Source: Saturnia japonica
Lineage: Eukaryota > Arthropoda > Insecta > Lepidoptera > Saturniidae
Assembly (NCBI GenBank): GCA_033032175.1
Contig: CM065313.1
Coordinates: 17,895,327 to 17,959,326, forward strand
Direction of reading: 5' to 3'
DNA length: 64,000 nucleotides
Position numbers and translations under genes: made by a program. Shown in pieces: positions 48,087 through 59,300 of the stretch. A model generated the notes under the pieces. It was given only the letters and a program-made list of their open reading frames with translations, was not told the DNA's origin and did no database searches. The number at the start of each line of letters is the position of its first letter. Position 1 is the first letter of the stretch.

Positions 48087-48887
48087 TTTTTTTTTATTTT
48101 TATATCTTTATTTAATTAAAGGATTTGGTCACAAATCGACCATGCCATCCCTATTGGTAAGCACACACATAATAAACATAATAATTATTACAATACACTC
48201 ATCTTTATCTTCTATCTATACCTATTTGTACTAACCTGTACAGCATCCTGGCTTCTTCCGACAAAGGTGAAGCCAGAATACTGTTACAGACTTCAATAGA
48301 ACGTAAGTTTTTATTTATTACTAAGCAGTAGTTTTTTCTTTCTTTCACATTCCGGACACATTCCACCATAATATGATAAGCATCCTCTATATAATCGCAT
48401 TCAGTACACAGAGGTGACTGTATTTTTTTCATTAAGTAGGCAAATTTATTAAGTGGAATATGTCCAGAACGGAGTCTCAAAGCTGTAACTGTTTCAGCCC
48501 TCGTCCAATCAGCTTTATCTATCCAGGGAACATGAGGAGGATGAGGTTCAATGGTTCTATACCAAATGCCTTTACTGAGAGATCTCTCGTTGAAATATTC
48601 CTTCCGCAAATCCATACAGCGCCTTTTAACGATATAAAATACCTCGGAATAAAACGGCAGACATCCAAAAGGAATCCCATCAGTGATGGCCTCCCTTGCC
48701 AGACGATCTACCTCTTCGTTACCCCCAAGCCCAATGTGAGATGGCAACCATTGTAAAATTACATTTTTATTTTTACTAGCTAAGCTCTGAATACTTTCCA
48801 AAATAGTATATGCTATAGGTATACCTCGTCTACTAGATGTACAAAGAATTAAATGTTGAAGCGCGCTCATCGAATCAGTTAATATAA
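48087..48887 (-). pseudogene. 5'-truncated LINE: RNase H and C-terminal part
   Basis: The minus strand is open from near 48887 to a stop at 48205. It starts inside RNase H (FILTDSMSALQHL, with the catalytic Asp), then HIG...GGNEEVDRLA (last conserved Asp block), and a zinc-knuckle-like CTECDYIEDAYHIMVEC. The tail ends in an A-run against AACCTTAGAGTT at 48075-48086, which is repeated at 48888-48899: a 12-bp target-site duplication. RNase H plus the C-x2-C...H...C tail points to an I/R1/LOA-type LINE. The frame has no stop, so the insertion is probably recent; it has no reverse transcriptase. It splits a family X repeat. Confidence 0.8.
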
Positions 48888-49937
48888 AACCTTAGAGTTC
48901 GAAGATACACCAGGAAACTCTTCAAAATCATTGAAGTTGGTTTTCTTTTTTGTTTAAAATTGTCTTGTTTGTATTTATATTTATACATTGTCACTTAATA
49001 TCGAGTGGTATTTCGATCAAATGCTAAAGTAAAAACCGATTTGGCATGTCTAATAAAAATAACTTCAAAGATCCAAATATATTAAACGGATTTCCCTGGA
49101 TTTCAAGACGGTGATTTTATGATTTTTTTTTTACTATTTGAATGTTTTAATACAACGTCTGTACTCGTAAGTAAGTCTGTAAGTAATCGCTTGTTTCATT
49201 TCATGAATGTATAAATTTAGCTATCATCACATTTAATTAAAATACAAAATATGTAGCGCAACGGAAACAGTATATAAATAAAGTATGTAGTTAAAAAACA
49301 CGCTAATATCACACACTAAAAATGACTCGTTACCAAGCCCAATCTATTGGACTCATTAAAACAACATATGAGCCTAAACACAAGGGGTTTGCTAGTAACC
49401 ACTGAAGAGTTCCTCTATTCACCTCCTGGCTCTATCATCAGATCAACTCCAAGACACCAAATTATAGTGTTGTCATCCGAACTACATGAACATACCAAGT
49501 TCAATTTCGAAACGACAATCAGAATTAGGTTAAAATTAACTTCTAAGATTTGATTACATTGTCTGTTAGATCCAAGTGAAGTTAATAAAAGTGTGTTAAA
49601 ATAGACGTTAATTTAAATCGTGTAATGTTCACTTTGTTTCGCTGAGCGTTAGGTAAACTTAAGTTATAAAAAATAATTTTATGTCATATTAATACAAAAT
49701 AATCCTTTCATATGCCAGATTTCACTAGAATCCATCAAGCTGTAAAAGTGCTATGAACGATGAAAATTAATAATAAATAAAAACGGGGTAATAATAAAAA
49801 AAGATAGTTACTAAGTACATTCATTCCTTAAATTTATTGATGTAAAATAACATTTATTGCTTATACATTTTTATGAATATAAAATAAATAACGTATGTAA
49901 TGGTTTGCTTACACTAATTAATTACAACGTGATTTTT

Positions 49938-49953
49938 AGGGACCCGCCCTACA
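49938..49953 (-). promoter_or_regulatory. Conserved 3' flank block of gene 4
   Basis: Minus-strand TGTAGGGCGGGTCCCT, 74 bases past the stop. Confidence 0.6.
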
Positions 49954-50027
49954 GACATAAATTAATACTGACTAGTTAAGCATAACAACCAAGTTAATTT
50001 TAGAAGTCATCAGTCTGTCCATCTTGT

Positions 50028-53000
50028 TTATTCGTAATTCAGTTGTGTCAATACACAAGCGCAGCACACTGGGACACCGTTTTTCATTTTAGCGGTTTCT
50101 AGTTTAGTCCCGTCTAAGCTTAACACGACGAAGTTATAATCAAGATATTTTTGCTTGCACTCAAACACGTTGTTTTCTACTTCATTCGCAGATAGTACAT
50201 CGGTCTCTTTATTCGTAATGCGACCAGGATTTCTGTTAAAATAAAAAATAAAGGTATATTAAATAAAATCGCTTAATTTTATGTCCATGATAAATACTAA
50301 ATTTATAGGACTTAGTAGGAGAGAAACAATTCCTTATAGCCATCGTGACTATATCCTATGGTATTGCTGATATATTGATAGACTTGTATATGGTTTATAA
50401 GGTTCTCGGTGTCCAAAATAATTCGCAACGTAATTTAATAATATCCGTAAAGTTCTTATTGGCCACAGATACTTTGTATAAATTTAAGCTGTTGTTTATA
50501 ACATTTCATCTCCTTAGTATTACAGTTTTTTATATCTGTGAAAGCCAAAATCTTTTAAAGCTAAGTTCACAGCAGTTTAGTCCTTACTATACGCATAAAA
50601 TGTCATGATTGCTTTGCTATACCTGTGAGATATTTTAAGGCACAAATATTTCTTCACTTTTTTGATCAGAAAAATGAAATAAGTGATAATTATTTCTTTA
50701 GTAAATGCACTAGGTACATAAAGTAATTTCAAAATATACTTACAAGCATTCTTCCATGTAGATGATTTGGTTGAACCATTTCTTATTTTGCACGACATAG
50801 CGTAATTTATCGTTCTCATCGACCATTGCGTGAATTGGATCAGTCTGAGAAGGAAATTAAATATTAACTTAAAAACGGTACAATATGTAAGCACGTATAA
50901 AATATGTTATATTTTTAATGAAAAATAATACAGTCTTTATGAACATTAATCAAGCAAAACGTAATTATTTTGAACGAAATTTTCAAGATTTAAGAAAATA
51001 GATTTAATCAGGTTTTCTAATGTAATAACTAGACAATTTTTAAGAAAAAAGAAAACCAACTACAATGTTTTTAGGAGTTCTCTGGTGTATCTTCGAAGTC
51101 GAAGGTCCAATGCCAATGAAATTATGTATTCCCTTTCCAACGAAAAAGGAATCATCCATATCGGTTCATAAACAAAGACGTTATAGCTTAAGTCATCCAT
51201 AAAAAAATATACATTCTAATTCAGAACCTCTATCCATTTTTTTAAATCGGTTAAAATACAATTAAAGATAAAATAAGAGATTTTTTTTGTTGTACTTGGC
51301 TCGTTTGTAATATGGCAGAAACTCTATAAACACAACATTACGCCTGTATTCCCCGAAGGGTTAGGCAGAGGTGTACTAATGTACACCCACAGTTCGTCGA
51401 GCATACTTTTAGGTCCCATGTAATAGGGGACGAGCCTATTGCCATTAATCGGGCACGAAGCCAAACTCCGAGCTGCTACTGAGAATTTCATAGGAAAACC
51501 CCAATAATACTTTGCTCGACCTGGGAATCGAACCCAGGACCTCGATCATAGCAGTCGCGCTTACGACCACTAGGCTAACGAGGCAGTTAGAAACTCTAAA
51601 ATATTAAAAAAATACAAACAACATAAAACTTTCTATGCTTATTAGCATTCTATGTATTTATAAGAATAATTTAATAATTGCTACTTACTACTGGTGTGTA
51701 TTTGCATTCGTTTTCGTGGAAACCCTGTCTTTTACCAGGGATCGTTTCATTAACGACTTCTAGCCATAGATTGTCCTGTTAACAATTTTGTAGAATTAAG
51801 TTTTTTGTTTTAATATAAGAATATATAATGAAGTAAGTGAGGTAGGACACAGATAAACTTCTTTGGAGGTTTCTTTGTACTTGGGGCATTCCGACTGGTG
51901 GGATACTTCCACCTTATAAAAGATCGCAGCCAAATATCCTTGTGTTGTGCTCCTGCCGTGAGTATGATTTCCAGAACTCCTTGGAGCCAGAGCTTAAAAA
52001 TTTGAAGCGGCGATGAATTTTGAACGAATGGGATTCGTATATTACAATAAAGCTTTCGCTCTATGGTAGTGTAGCAAAACGTCTTGATACATTTATACTT
52101 TTCGCTATAGTAGTTTCAGTTGAAATTCCTTTAAATTTGTGGATATGCTGCCGCGGAAGCATTTGAAATACAGTCATGAATATAAATTTAATGTGTAATT
52201 ATCCTCAACCACTTCGTCATTCCCAATCAACTGACTTTGGCGAAATGTAAGCTGAACTGACTCAGCGAAGTTGTTTAACGTTAATTTTGATCAATCTAGA
52301 TTCATTTATTCACAGCTGATTCAAATGTATCGTACGATGTGAATGTACATTATGGATGTGAATTAATTGGAAATATATACTTACAAATCCCATCAGTAGA
52401 GATTCGATAACATTCTCTGGATAATTGGGATCCTTTTCTGTGCAATATGGTTTACTCCCACAAACTGTGGGCATTTGAGCTAGAAAATAAAAATACAGTT
52501 ATGTCATGTGAAAATAAATGAAATTTTTATACATGTAGATGTAACTACTTTAAAATAAAATGCATCGATAATAATGCAGTGAAAGCAATATCCAAAATTC
52601 TCCTTTCTTTTGGTTTGATAAATTACAAAACTGTACAAAATAATAAGTGCCTAAATCCTTGCAATAGCTAAGATGACCCGAGAATCTTGAAAGCACTAGC
52701 TTAAGGTTCTTGAGAAAGAATACGAAATATGACTTCTTAGTAAAATTAAAATTGTAAGAATAAAACTTTCACCCAGTTATTCCAAATAAAAAGAGACAAG
52801 ATAAAAAAGAGTTTCTTACCTGGTTGAAACTGCGGTCTTGAGTCAATGATTTGTACCGTGTAGAACAGAGCCTGTGGACATTTTTTATAACTTAATGATT
52901 CTATTATCAATTTAATTAAATATTAATATTTGTAAGGTGGTAGAATTAGTGTCAAGTGATAACCGCGAAAATATTACCATCAATTCAATTTTGGCCTTAT

Positions 53001-53184
53001 GACTCATGTTAATAAATTCAAATATTTAAAAAAAACTAATTTTTGCTTAGGCCGACGTAACCCAAAGGGTTAAAGGCCATAAAACCAGGAACAAAAAATT
53101 AATATACTCAAATAATAATATCGTTAGAATATAAACAAAATCCTGTTAACTTACAAGGAAACCGGCAAAAATATATTGGCACAT
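50028..53184 (-). CDS. Spaetzle-like secreted cystine-knot protein (gene 4)
   Basis: Six coding exons on the minus strand: 53155-53184, 52820-52871, 52385-52479, 51689-51775, 50744-50844, 50028-50232; 189 residues, GT-AG throughout. The signal peptide begins MCQYIFAGFLALFYTVQIID. The pro-region is VCGSKPYC...PNYPE. The cut candidate is GKR, before QGFHENEC. Knot cysteines: ENEC, MEEC, FECKQKYLDY and PVCCACVL; the third cysteine of gene 1 is missing. It is the closest relative of gene 3: exon 5 gives the same protein, and introns align. Differences concentrate in the signal peptide and the start of exon 6 (ITNKETDVLSANEV against IMNKDINVLSTKEV). A SINE1 has inserted in intron 4. Confidence 0.85.
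51330..51588 (-). mobile_element. SINE1 insertion in gene 4 intron 4
   Basis: Best-preserved SINE1: CGAACCCAGGACCTCGATCA on the plus strand is an intact box B region, and the head ends ACTAGGCTAACGAGGCA. AGAAACTCTATAA (51317-51329) and AGAAACTCTAAA (51589-51600) flank it, and gene 3 has a single AGAAACTCTATAATATT. Confidence 0.8.
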
Positions 53185-53393
53185 TTCAAACTATTAAATT
53201 AGTTTTGCTTTCACTTAAATATTCACTTTCTGTATCCCACCGTGGTAAATACTGTGACTCGTTGAACGTTCGAATAAAACTGATGCTGAATGCTGTTTGA
53301 TTCCATTTTAAATATATTGGATGTATTTGTTATTCTCAAACGTTTAATAACTACGTCATGCAAGCGAAGGTGTTTACGTCATACTTACTTACA

Positions 53394-53403
53394 TGTAAAT
53401 CCC
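53394..53403 (-). promoter_or_regulatory. Conserved upstream motif GGGATTTACA, gene 4
   Basis: As in genes 2, 3 and 5 but preceded by T instead of C. The TATA equivalent of this gene is degenerate. Confidence 0.25.
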
Positions 53404-53409
53404 ATAAAC

Positions 53410-54479
53410 CAACAAATAAATACATTCTAATGTTATTATGATATAATAAATATTGTTTCAATGCAATAATAATTACACAATATTTTTAAGTTACATCATG
53501 TACTGCGATTATAATTATTATTTAGGGATATACCAGTAACAGAGAAGTAGAGGAGATAGCGCGTTGTGAGCGTGTCATGAGGAGTGATGAGAATCAAATA
53601 ACTAGAAGAATTTTAAGTATGAAGTTGGACGTAGGAGTAGAGGAAAATCGAAGAAGATATGGATGGATTTTGAGAGGACTAATATACGTATCATAGTTGT
53701 GAAAAGTGAAATCACAGCTGTTGATAGAGAAGTGTGGTAAAGAAAAAAATGTTGAGCTAACCTTGCTTGTAAGTAGAAGAACCTGAAGAAGAACTTAAGC
53801 GGTTAAGCTGATTCAATTTCGGGGGAAACAGTGAGATAAAATAGCAGCCAGTATTTTGTACATTTCAGGTTTTTTATTATAATTTTGAAAATAACAACTC
53901 ATACAGTTCAAAACATGTTTATAAAAAAAACATGTAGGTTTCCTCATGGTGTTCCCTATTAATCAGGTGGTACATATTGTTCTTTCTTTTACGATAGGTA
54001 CTCAATAACTGTTGTGAGTCAGTTCATTACACGACACACGTTACATCAAAAGGTGACTAATTATTGATTGTGAATGAACTCCACTTGTAAAATATGTTTA
54101 AACATGACGACCATAACATGTTTTCTAATCAAGTTTTTGAGTACTCGTGTTGATCGAAATCATTACAACCGACTATTTTTTTTTTTCTGTAATACATAAC
54201 TTGTAGTAGTATTGATTGAAAGGTGCATTATCTGAGAATATTTCCATTAAGTCACTTGCTTAAGTCATACTTCACTCCACATTGCACTAATATTAAGGCT
54301 TTCTCTGATCTCTAAGACTTTAAACATACCGAAGGACCGTACGAAGTAAAGGGGAAGAAAACATTTGCTAGTTATGAATTATTATCAAATCCACCTGTAG
54401 GCATGAGTTGGTGATGGTGTATAAGCAATTGCCTTGATGCTTCTGTCAAGTTACACATACAGATTTAAGTGGATTTACG
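53410..54479. other. Intergenic DNA upstream of gene 4
   Basis: AT-rich. A stretch at 53550-53700 (AGCGCGTTGTGAGCGTG, AATCGAAGAAGATATGGATGG) looks like a decayed retroelement piece. No gene is supported. Confidence 0.3.
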
Positions 54480-54705
54480 GTCGTTTTCAATAACCTATCT
54501 ATCCGTTGTTTCAGTTACTAAAGATAGACAAATATAACCTTTTGTCCTTACTTTTTTTTCAATAACCTATCAATGGATAGTTTTTCCTATCTACATAATA
54601 TATATAGATATCCTATAACTTGGATAGATAAGAGGGAAGCCGATATTTGTCTTAGGCTAAAGATAGTACTTATTACGAATATGTTATTAAAAACGGCCAT
54701 TAGAG
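54480..54705. mobile_element. Small element with ~20-bp inverted ends (MITE)
   Basis: The left end CGGTCGTTTTCAATAACC and the right end, read in reverse, GGCCGTTTTTAATAACA agree over most positions. The inside repeats CTATC and its complement several times (ACCTATCAATGGATAGTTT, CTTGGATAGATAAG). No clear target duplication. No coding. Confidence 0.5.
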
Positions 54706-56320
54706 TATACGGATAAAACAAACAAAAATGATATGATGAGAATGTCGGAGAATCGTGACGATGAAATCATTCGAATCTTGCTAATGGCCCTGTGTCTGTA
54801 CTATTAACTAGGTAACAAATACAACAACAGTGCCTGCTGCAAACCTATTTGTCAACACTTTTTATACAAGAGAGGCGACGAATGGCTTGGTAAAACCGTC
54901 TCGCTCGTGGATCATGGGTACCTCTTCTGTCCTGGTGTTGCTAGAGGCAAATTACTACGTCAGACCCCGAGGAGAGACAGTTTCCGATAGAGTGGAGCTT
55001 TGTATCCTGGGATTGCTCGAAGCTGCCTACTATGCCGGGACCCTCGGAGAGGATCATTCTCTTTCGAGCTGACGAACCAGGAGTACGTGTGAGCTTGGTC
55101 AACTGGTTACTATGTTTGTCTGGTTGTACTAGGTACCAGGCCAGCTTGCAAATCTGGGGATCGGATGCTGTATATGTGGGTGAGTAGCAATGAGACAATC
55201 CGTTCAGTTCGGATTCAGGGTGGCTTTAGAGGAAGTTGGAGGGGTAACCTCTAATAAAACATTCTCATTTGAATTGATTGAATTGATATTTTGTGACTGT
55301 GAGAGTATACTTTGCTATTTGCCTGGATGAAACCTTGAGGACGCCCATATGACGTTTTTAATGACGACATTTTAAGGAAAATGCTGCCGCTGCTCCTGAC
55401 TGCTGTTGTTATATCTAGAAACGTTACGAGAGCACGCAGGGTTACGCTATACATTATGTGCTTACAGAAAATATATTTCTGTATGACAATAAATAGTCGA
55501 CCAATTTGAATGATGCCGTACAGCGCCATATATGAATACTGTTGGAAAGTAAAACACCTACATTTCCATTGATTGATTTTATTGAAAATTATGTAAAGAT
55601 AAAAAAGTTTGGTATCTATTCACTTTATTTTAGTAAATATTATGAATTTATTACAGAGTTACATACACATACATTAACTTTTATATGTACATAGCCTAAA
55701 CGCAATTTATAGACGATATAAATGTCCATACGTTTAAAAATACTTTCTTAGTGTACGTACCTTCAGACTATAAACCACAATCATACCAAATGTCATTAAT
55801 TCGGCCCAGCTGTTTTTGCGTGATTGGCGTTCAAACATGCCGACAGACAGGCAGACAAAAACTATCTAAATGAGTTCTGTTCATGATTTTAACCTTCCCC
55901 CACCCTCTTTATTATTTTTTCTCAAATATCTTCAATGTACAGATGTTGACTCTTTACTCTTTCATTATAAGTATACAGATTCCGGTTTAAAAATTAAAAC
56001 ATGTTAAAAGTACATTGTTTAAGCCATGTAATACTCATCTAGCTTTACTGGGCGTAAGTTAAATTTTAGTAACAACTTATAAAATTCCACAATTAAATCG
56101 ATCGCTTTGCCTAATTACATAAGAATCCGTCCAGTCCATCTGTCGGTTCAAGCGTCATGAATCATTAAAAATTCATACGAACTCAATTCTAACAAACTAA
56201 GGAGCAGCAATAAAAGTGCATAGTTTTTATATTCATTAATTAAATTTATTTATATTTAACAAATAACGCATACAGTAGGTATAATTTCATTGTTAATGCT
56301 TACAATGAATTAAAACGTAT
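54706..56320. other. Intergenic DNA; open frame with an internal repeat
   Basis: At 54830-55072 an open frame repeats LVLLEANYYVRPRGE as LGLLEAAYYAGTLGE about 75 bases later. It has no known domain and no splice support. The rest is AT-rich with decayed repeats. Confidence 0.3.
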
Positions 56321-56323
56321 TTC

Positions 56324-56339
56324 AGGGACCCGCCCTACA
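56324..56339 (-). promoter_or_regulatory. Conserved 3' flank block of gene 5
   Basis: Minus-strand TGTAGGGCGGGTCCCT, 53 bases past the stop, in the most diverged member of the group. Confidence 0.6.
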
Positions 56340-56392
56340 ACCATAATACTAGGTAAATAAATAAGCGTAAAAACCAAGTTAATTTTGATTAA

Positions 56393-59300
56393 TCAGTTAA
56401 CTTGTTTATTTTTTGTATTCAGTTTAGTCAACACACAAGCGCAGCACACGGGAACACCATCTTTCATAGTAGCGGTTTCTAGTGTAGTCCTGTCTAAGCT
56501 TAACACAACGAATTTAAAATCGAGATATTTTTGCTTGCACTCGAACTCATTGTGTTCAATTTCACTTTTGGACAGTTCGTTCTCTGCATGAATAAGGCGA
56601 CCCTCTTTTCTGTTGAAAAAAAAAAACAATTAATTCTAATAATGCGAACGGTCGTGAGGTAATTTATAGACTTTTGCAGGAGAGACACTACGCAATTCCT
56701 CATTACCATCACGACCATATATTATCTCACTAAGCAGTGAGTGAGCTTTTATATTCATCATACTTTTTTTTATACTATTCTTAACAGGCATACGGCTCGC
56801 CTGATAGTAAGCGGCTACCGTAGCCTATGGACGCTTGTAATACTATAGGTATCACTAACGTGTTGCCGACCTTAAGGGTCCTACCCCAATGAGCTCTGGA
56901 AGTCCTAGTTACCGCAGGATCACAGGACAAAATTATTTGGTTGTGATTTTCTTAACTCATATGCGGTATAATTATGACTCTCTGTATCCAATTTATAATA
57001 ATAATTTATTTGTGCAAAGTATAACTGACTTTACATTTAGAAACACAACACAAAAAAAACATTACACTTTTATGAGCTCCTGACTGCTAAATTAAGGTTC
57101 CCTGTATCTTGGCAGTCAGTTTGCCTCCAAGATAAATATATTCGTGGTTGTCGTTCCCATTACTAGTTGGTCGTCGTTGGTCATATAGCAAGAGGAATGT
57201 CAGATAATCTGGATAACCACATCATAACTAAAAAACAAGTGCTTCAAGGCTTAACATGCAATCTTTAAAAACATAGGAGAATCTATCTTGGTACAATCTT
57301 CTTACATAAAATAATTAAAATATGGATTCCTCTCCACTTCTGGAACAATTTTTTATTAAATACCGCGATCTAACGCACGATCAAAGGACACATTTCATGT
57401 TCCTTTTTGTCGGACAAATTATCTCAAAGACTCCTTCTTTCAACGTTCTTGTTACTACTAATAACAAATTTCTTAGCGATGTTGACATATTTTCAAATAA
57501 GTTATCATCTTAAAAAAGTAAGAGTAAATAAAGAGACATGATATGATATAATATAAATTTAACTCATGTATGTTTTTATTTTAATATTTATTATTGATAT
57601 TTAAAATGAATATATGTGTGTAAGACCTCTTTTGCGAAATCATAAATTATGTACCAGCTTCACCGTACTTGGCCAACGCTTGTTATCGGGTTCTTTGTAT
57701 ATATACTCAATTGTTCGGTTAATTTGTATATCGCGATGTAGGATGTCAGTTGTGGCGGAGATGTCGCTGTGTCGGATGCGTCAGTTGTGGCGAGAGATGT
57801 CGCTACACATGCTTATGTTATGGCTGTGTGTTACCATAATTAAACAAATGAAAAAAAGTAACTAAAAAGGGACAGATGCGCAAAACAGTGGTGGGATTAA
57901 GTAATTGAACAACTACAGCTACTTATCTAAAGTTAGTTTACAAAAAGCGATCAAAAAAGTTAAACCTTTTTTTATTGGATTAGAAAGCTTACGTTTACAA
58001 TATTGCCTGTAGCGACATCTCTCGCCACAACCGTCACATCAACGCATCGACACAAATACGTAGCGACACATAGCGACATCTATCGAGCCACATAGGACGC
58101 ATCCTACTACCTACATTGCGCTATAGAAATTAACTCTATCGTTGAGTATATATACAAGAACCCGACTACAATAGTCGGGTATTCACTGACCCGCTCGACC
58201 AAACCGAAATAGCTAACGCGTTCTACGCCACCGTCTCTCCAAACAAAGCGTGCCACCGCCCACGCCCGCGTAACCACCGTTCTCTCCGCAGAGGACGGGC
58301 GGTTAACTTCGCTCCCGCACACCCGTCACGTCCACCCTCTCTCTAGCGGCAACCCAAGCCTAGGTCCGTTCCTCGGTGTGAAACCCTTGGGTCAGGCAGC
58401 CGCCCGCGCGATACAAAGTGAAACACTTAGCTCACATACAACATTTCACACGTATGACCACACACACGTGCACACCACACAGGCAAGGTTCTGTAAGGGA
58501 CCTTTTTTTTTTCTTTTTTTGCGCTAGTTAGTGTAGAAAAACCATTCCGTTTATTAAATACACATACGCATGGTCCACTCCTTCCTCCCAGGAGGAGGGG
58601 AACGTGCATATGAGTATATATTAGTTAGTTCGAATTCTCGTAGGATTAGGAATTAGTTAGATCGCGACCTTTTCGCATTCGCGACGACCGCCCGAGCCGA
58701 GGTTCGGCCACTTTGGCACCCTCGTGCGGGTCGTCACAAACTTTCGCGGCTGAGTGCCCTAAGCACTCGCCCCCAAGTCCGGTGAAGCTGTAAAAGCCGC
58801 AGCGGCTCTGTTTTAGGATAGGGCCTCTAAGGCTAACAGTGTAGTCAGTTAAAAAAAAAAAAAAACAATAGTCGGGGCAGCTGCCCGCCAGACATGGCAC
58901 CCGTCTGGCCGGAGGATCCTCCCTTTTCTATGGCGGATGAGGAACTTTACTCTCTGTTCCTCACCTCCGCTAAATTGCCTTTGCGTAGTTAAGTGTCCCA
59001 TTTTTATTTGTGTATGCTCGAGTTCCATGGTTTAGTTCTTACGGTTCATATAAATATCATGTTTATTCTATTCGAGTAATGTTTTATAACGCGAAAATTG
59101 TTGATAGTAGTTAAATTTTTTGGTAAAAGCATTGTATGAAGTAAGTAAATCAAAAATAAACTTACACGCATTTTTCTATATAGATGATTTGGTTAAACTT
59201 TTTCTTATTTTGCACGACATAACGTAGTTGATCATGCTCATCCACCATTACGTGGATTGGATCAGTCTGTGAAGATAATTAAATATTAAATTAAAAACAG

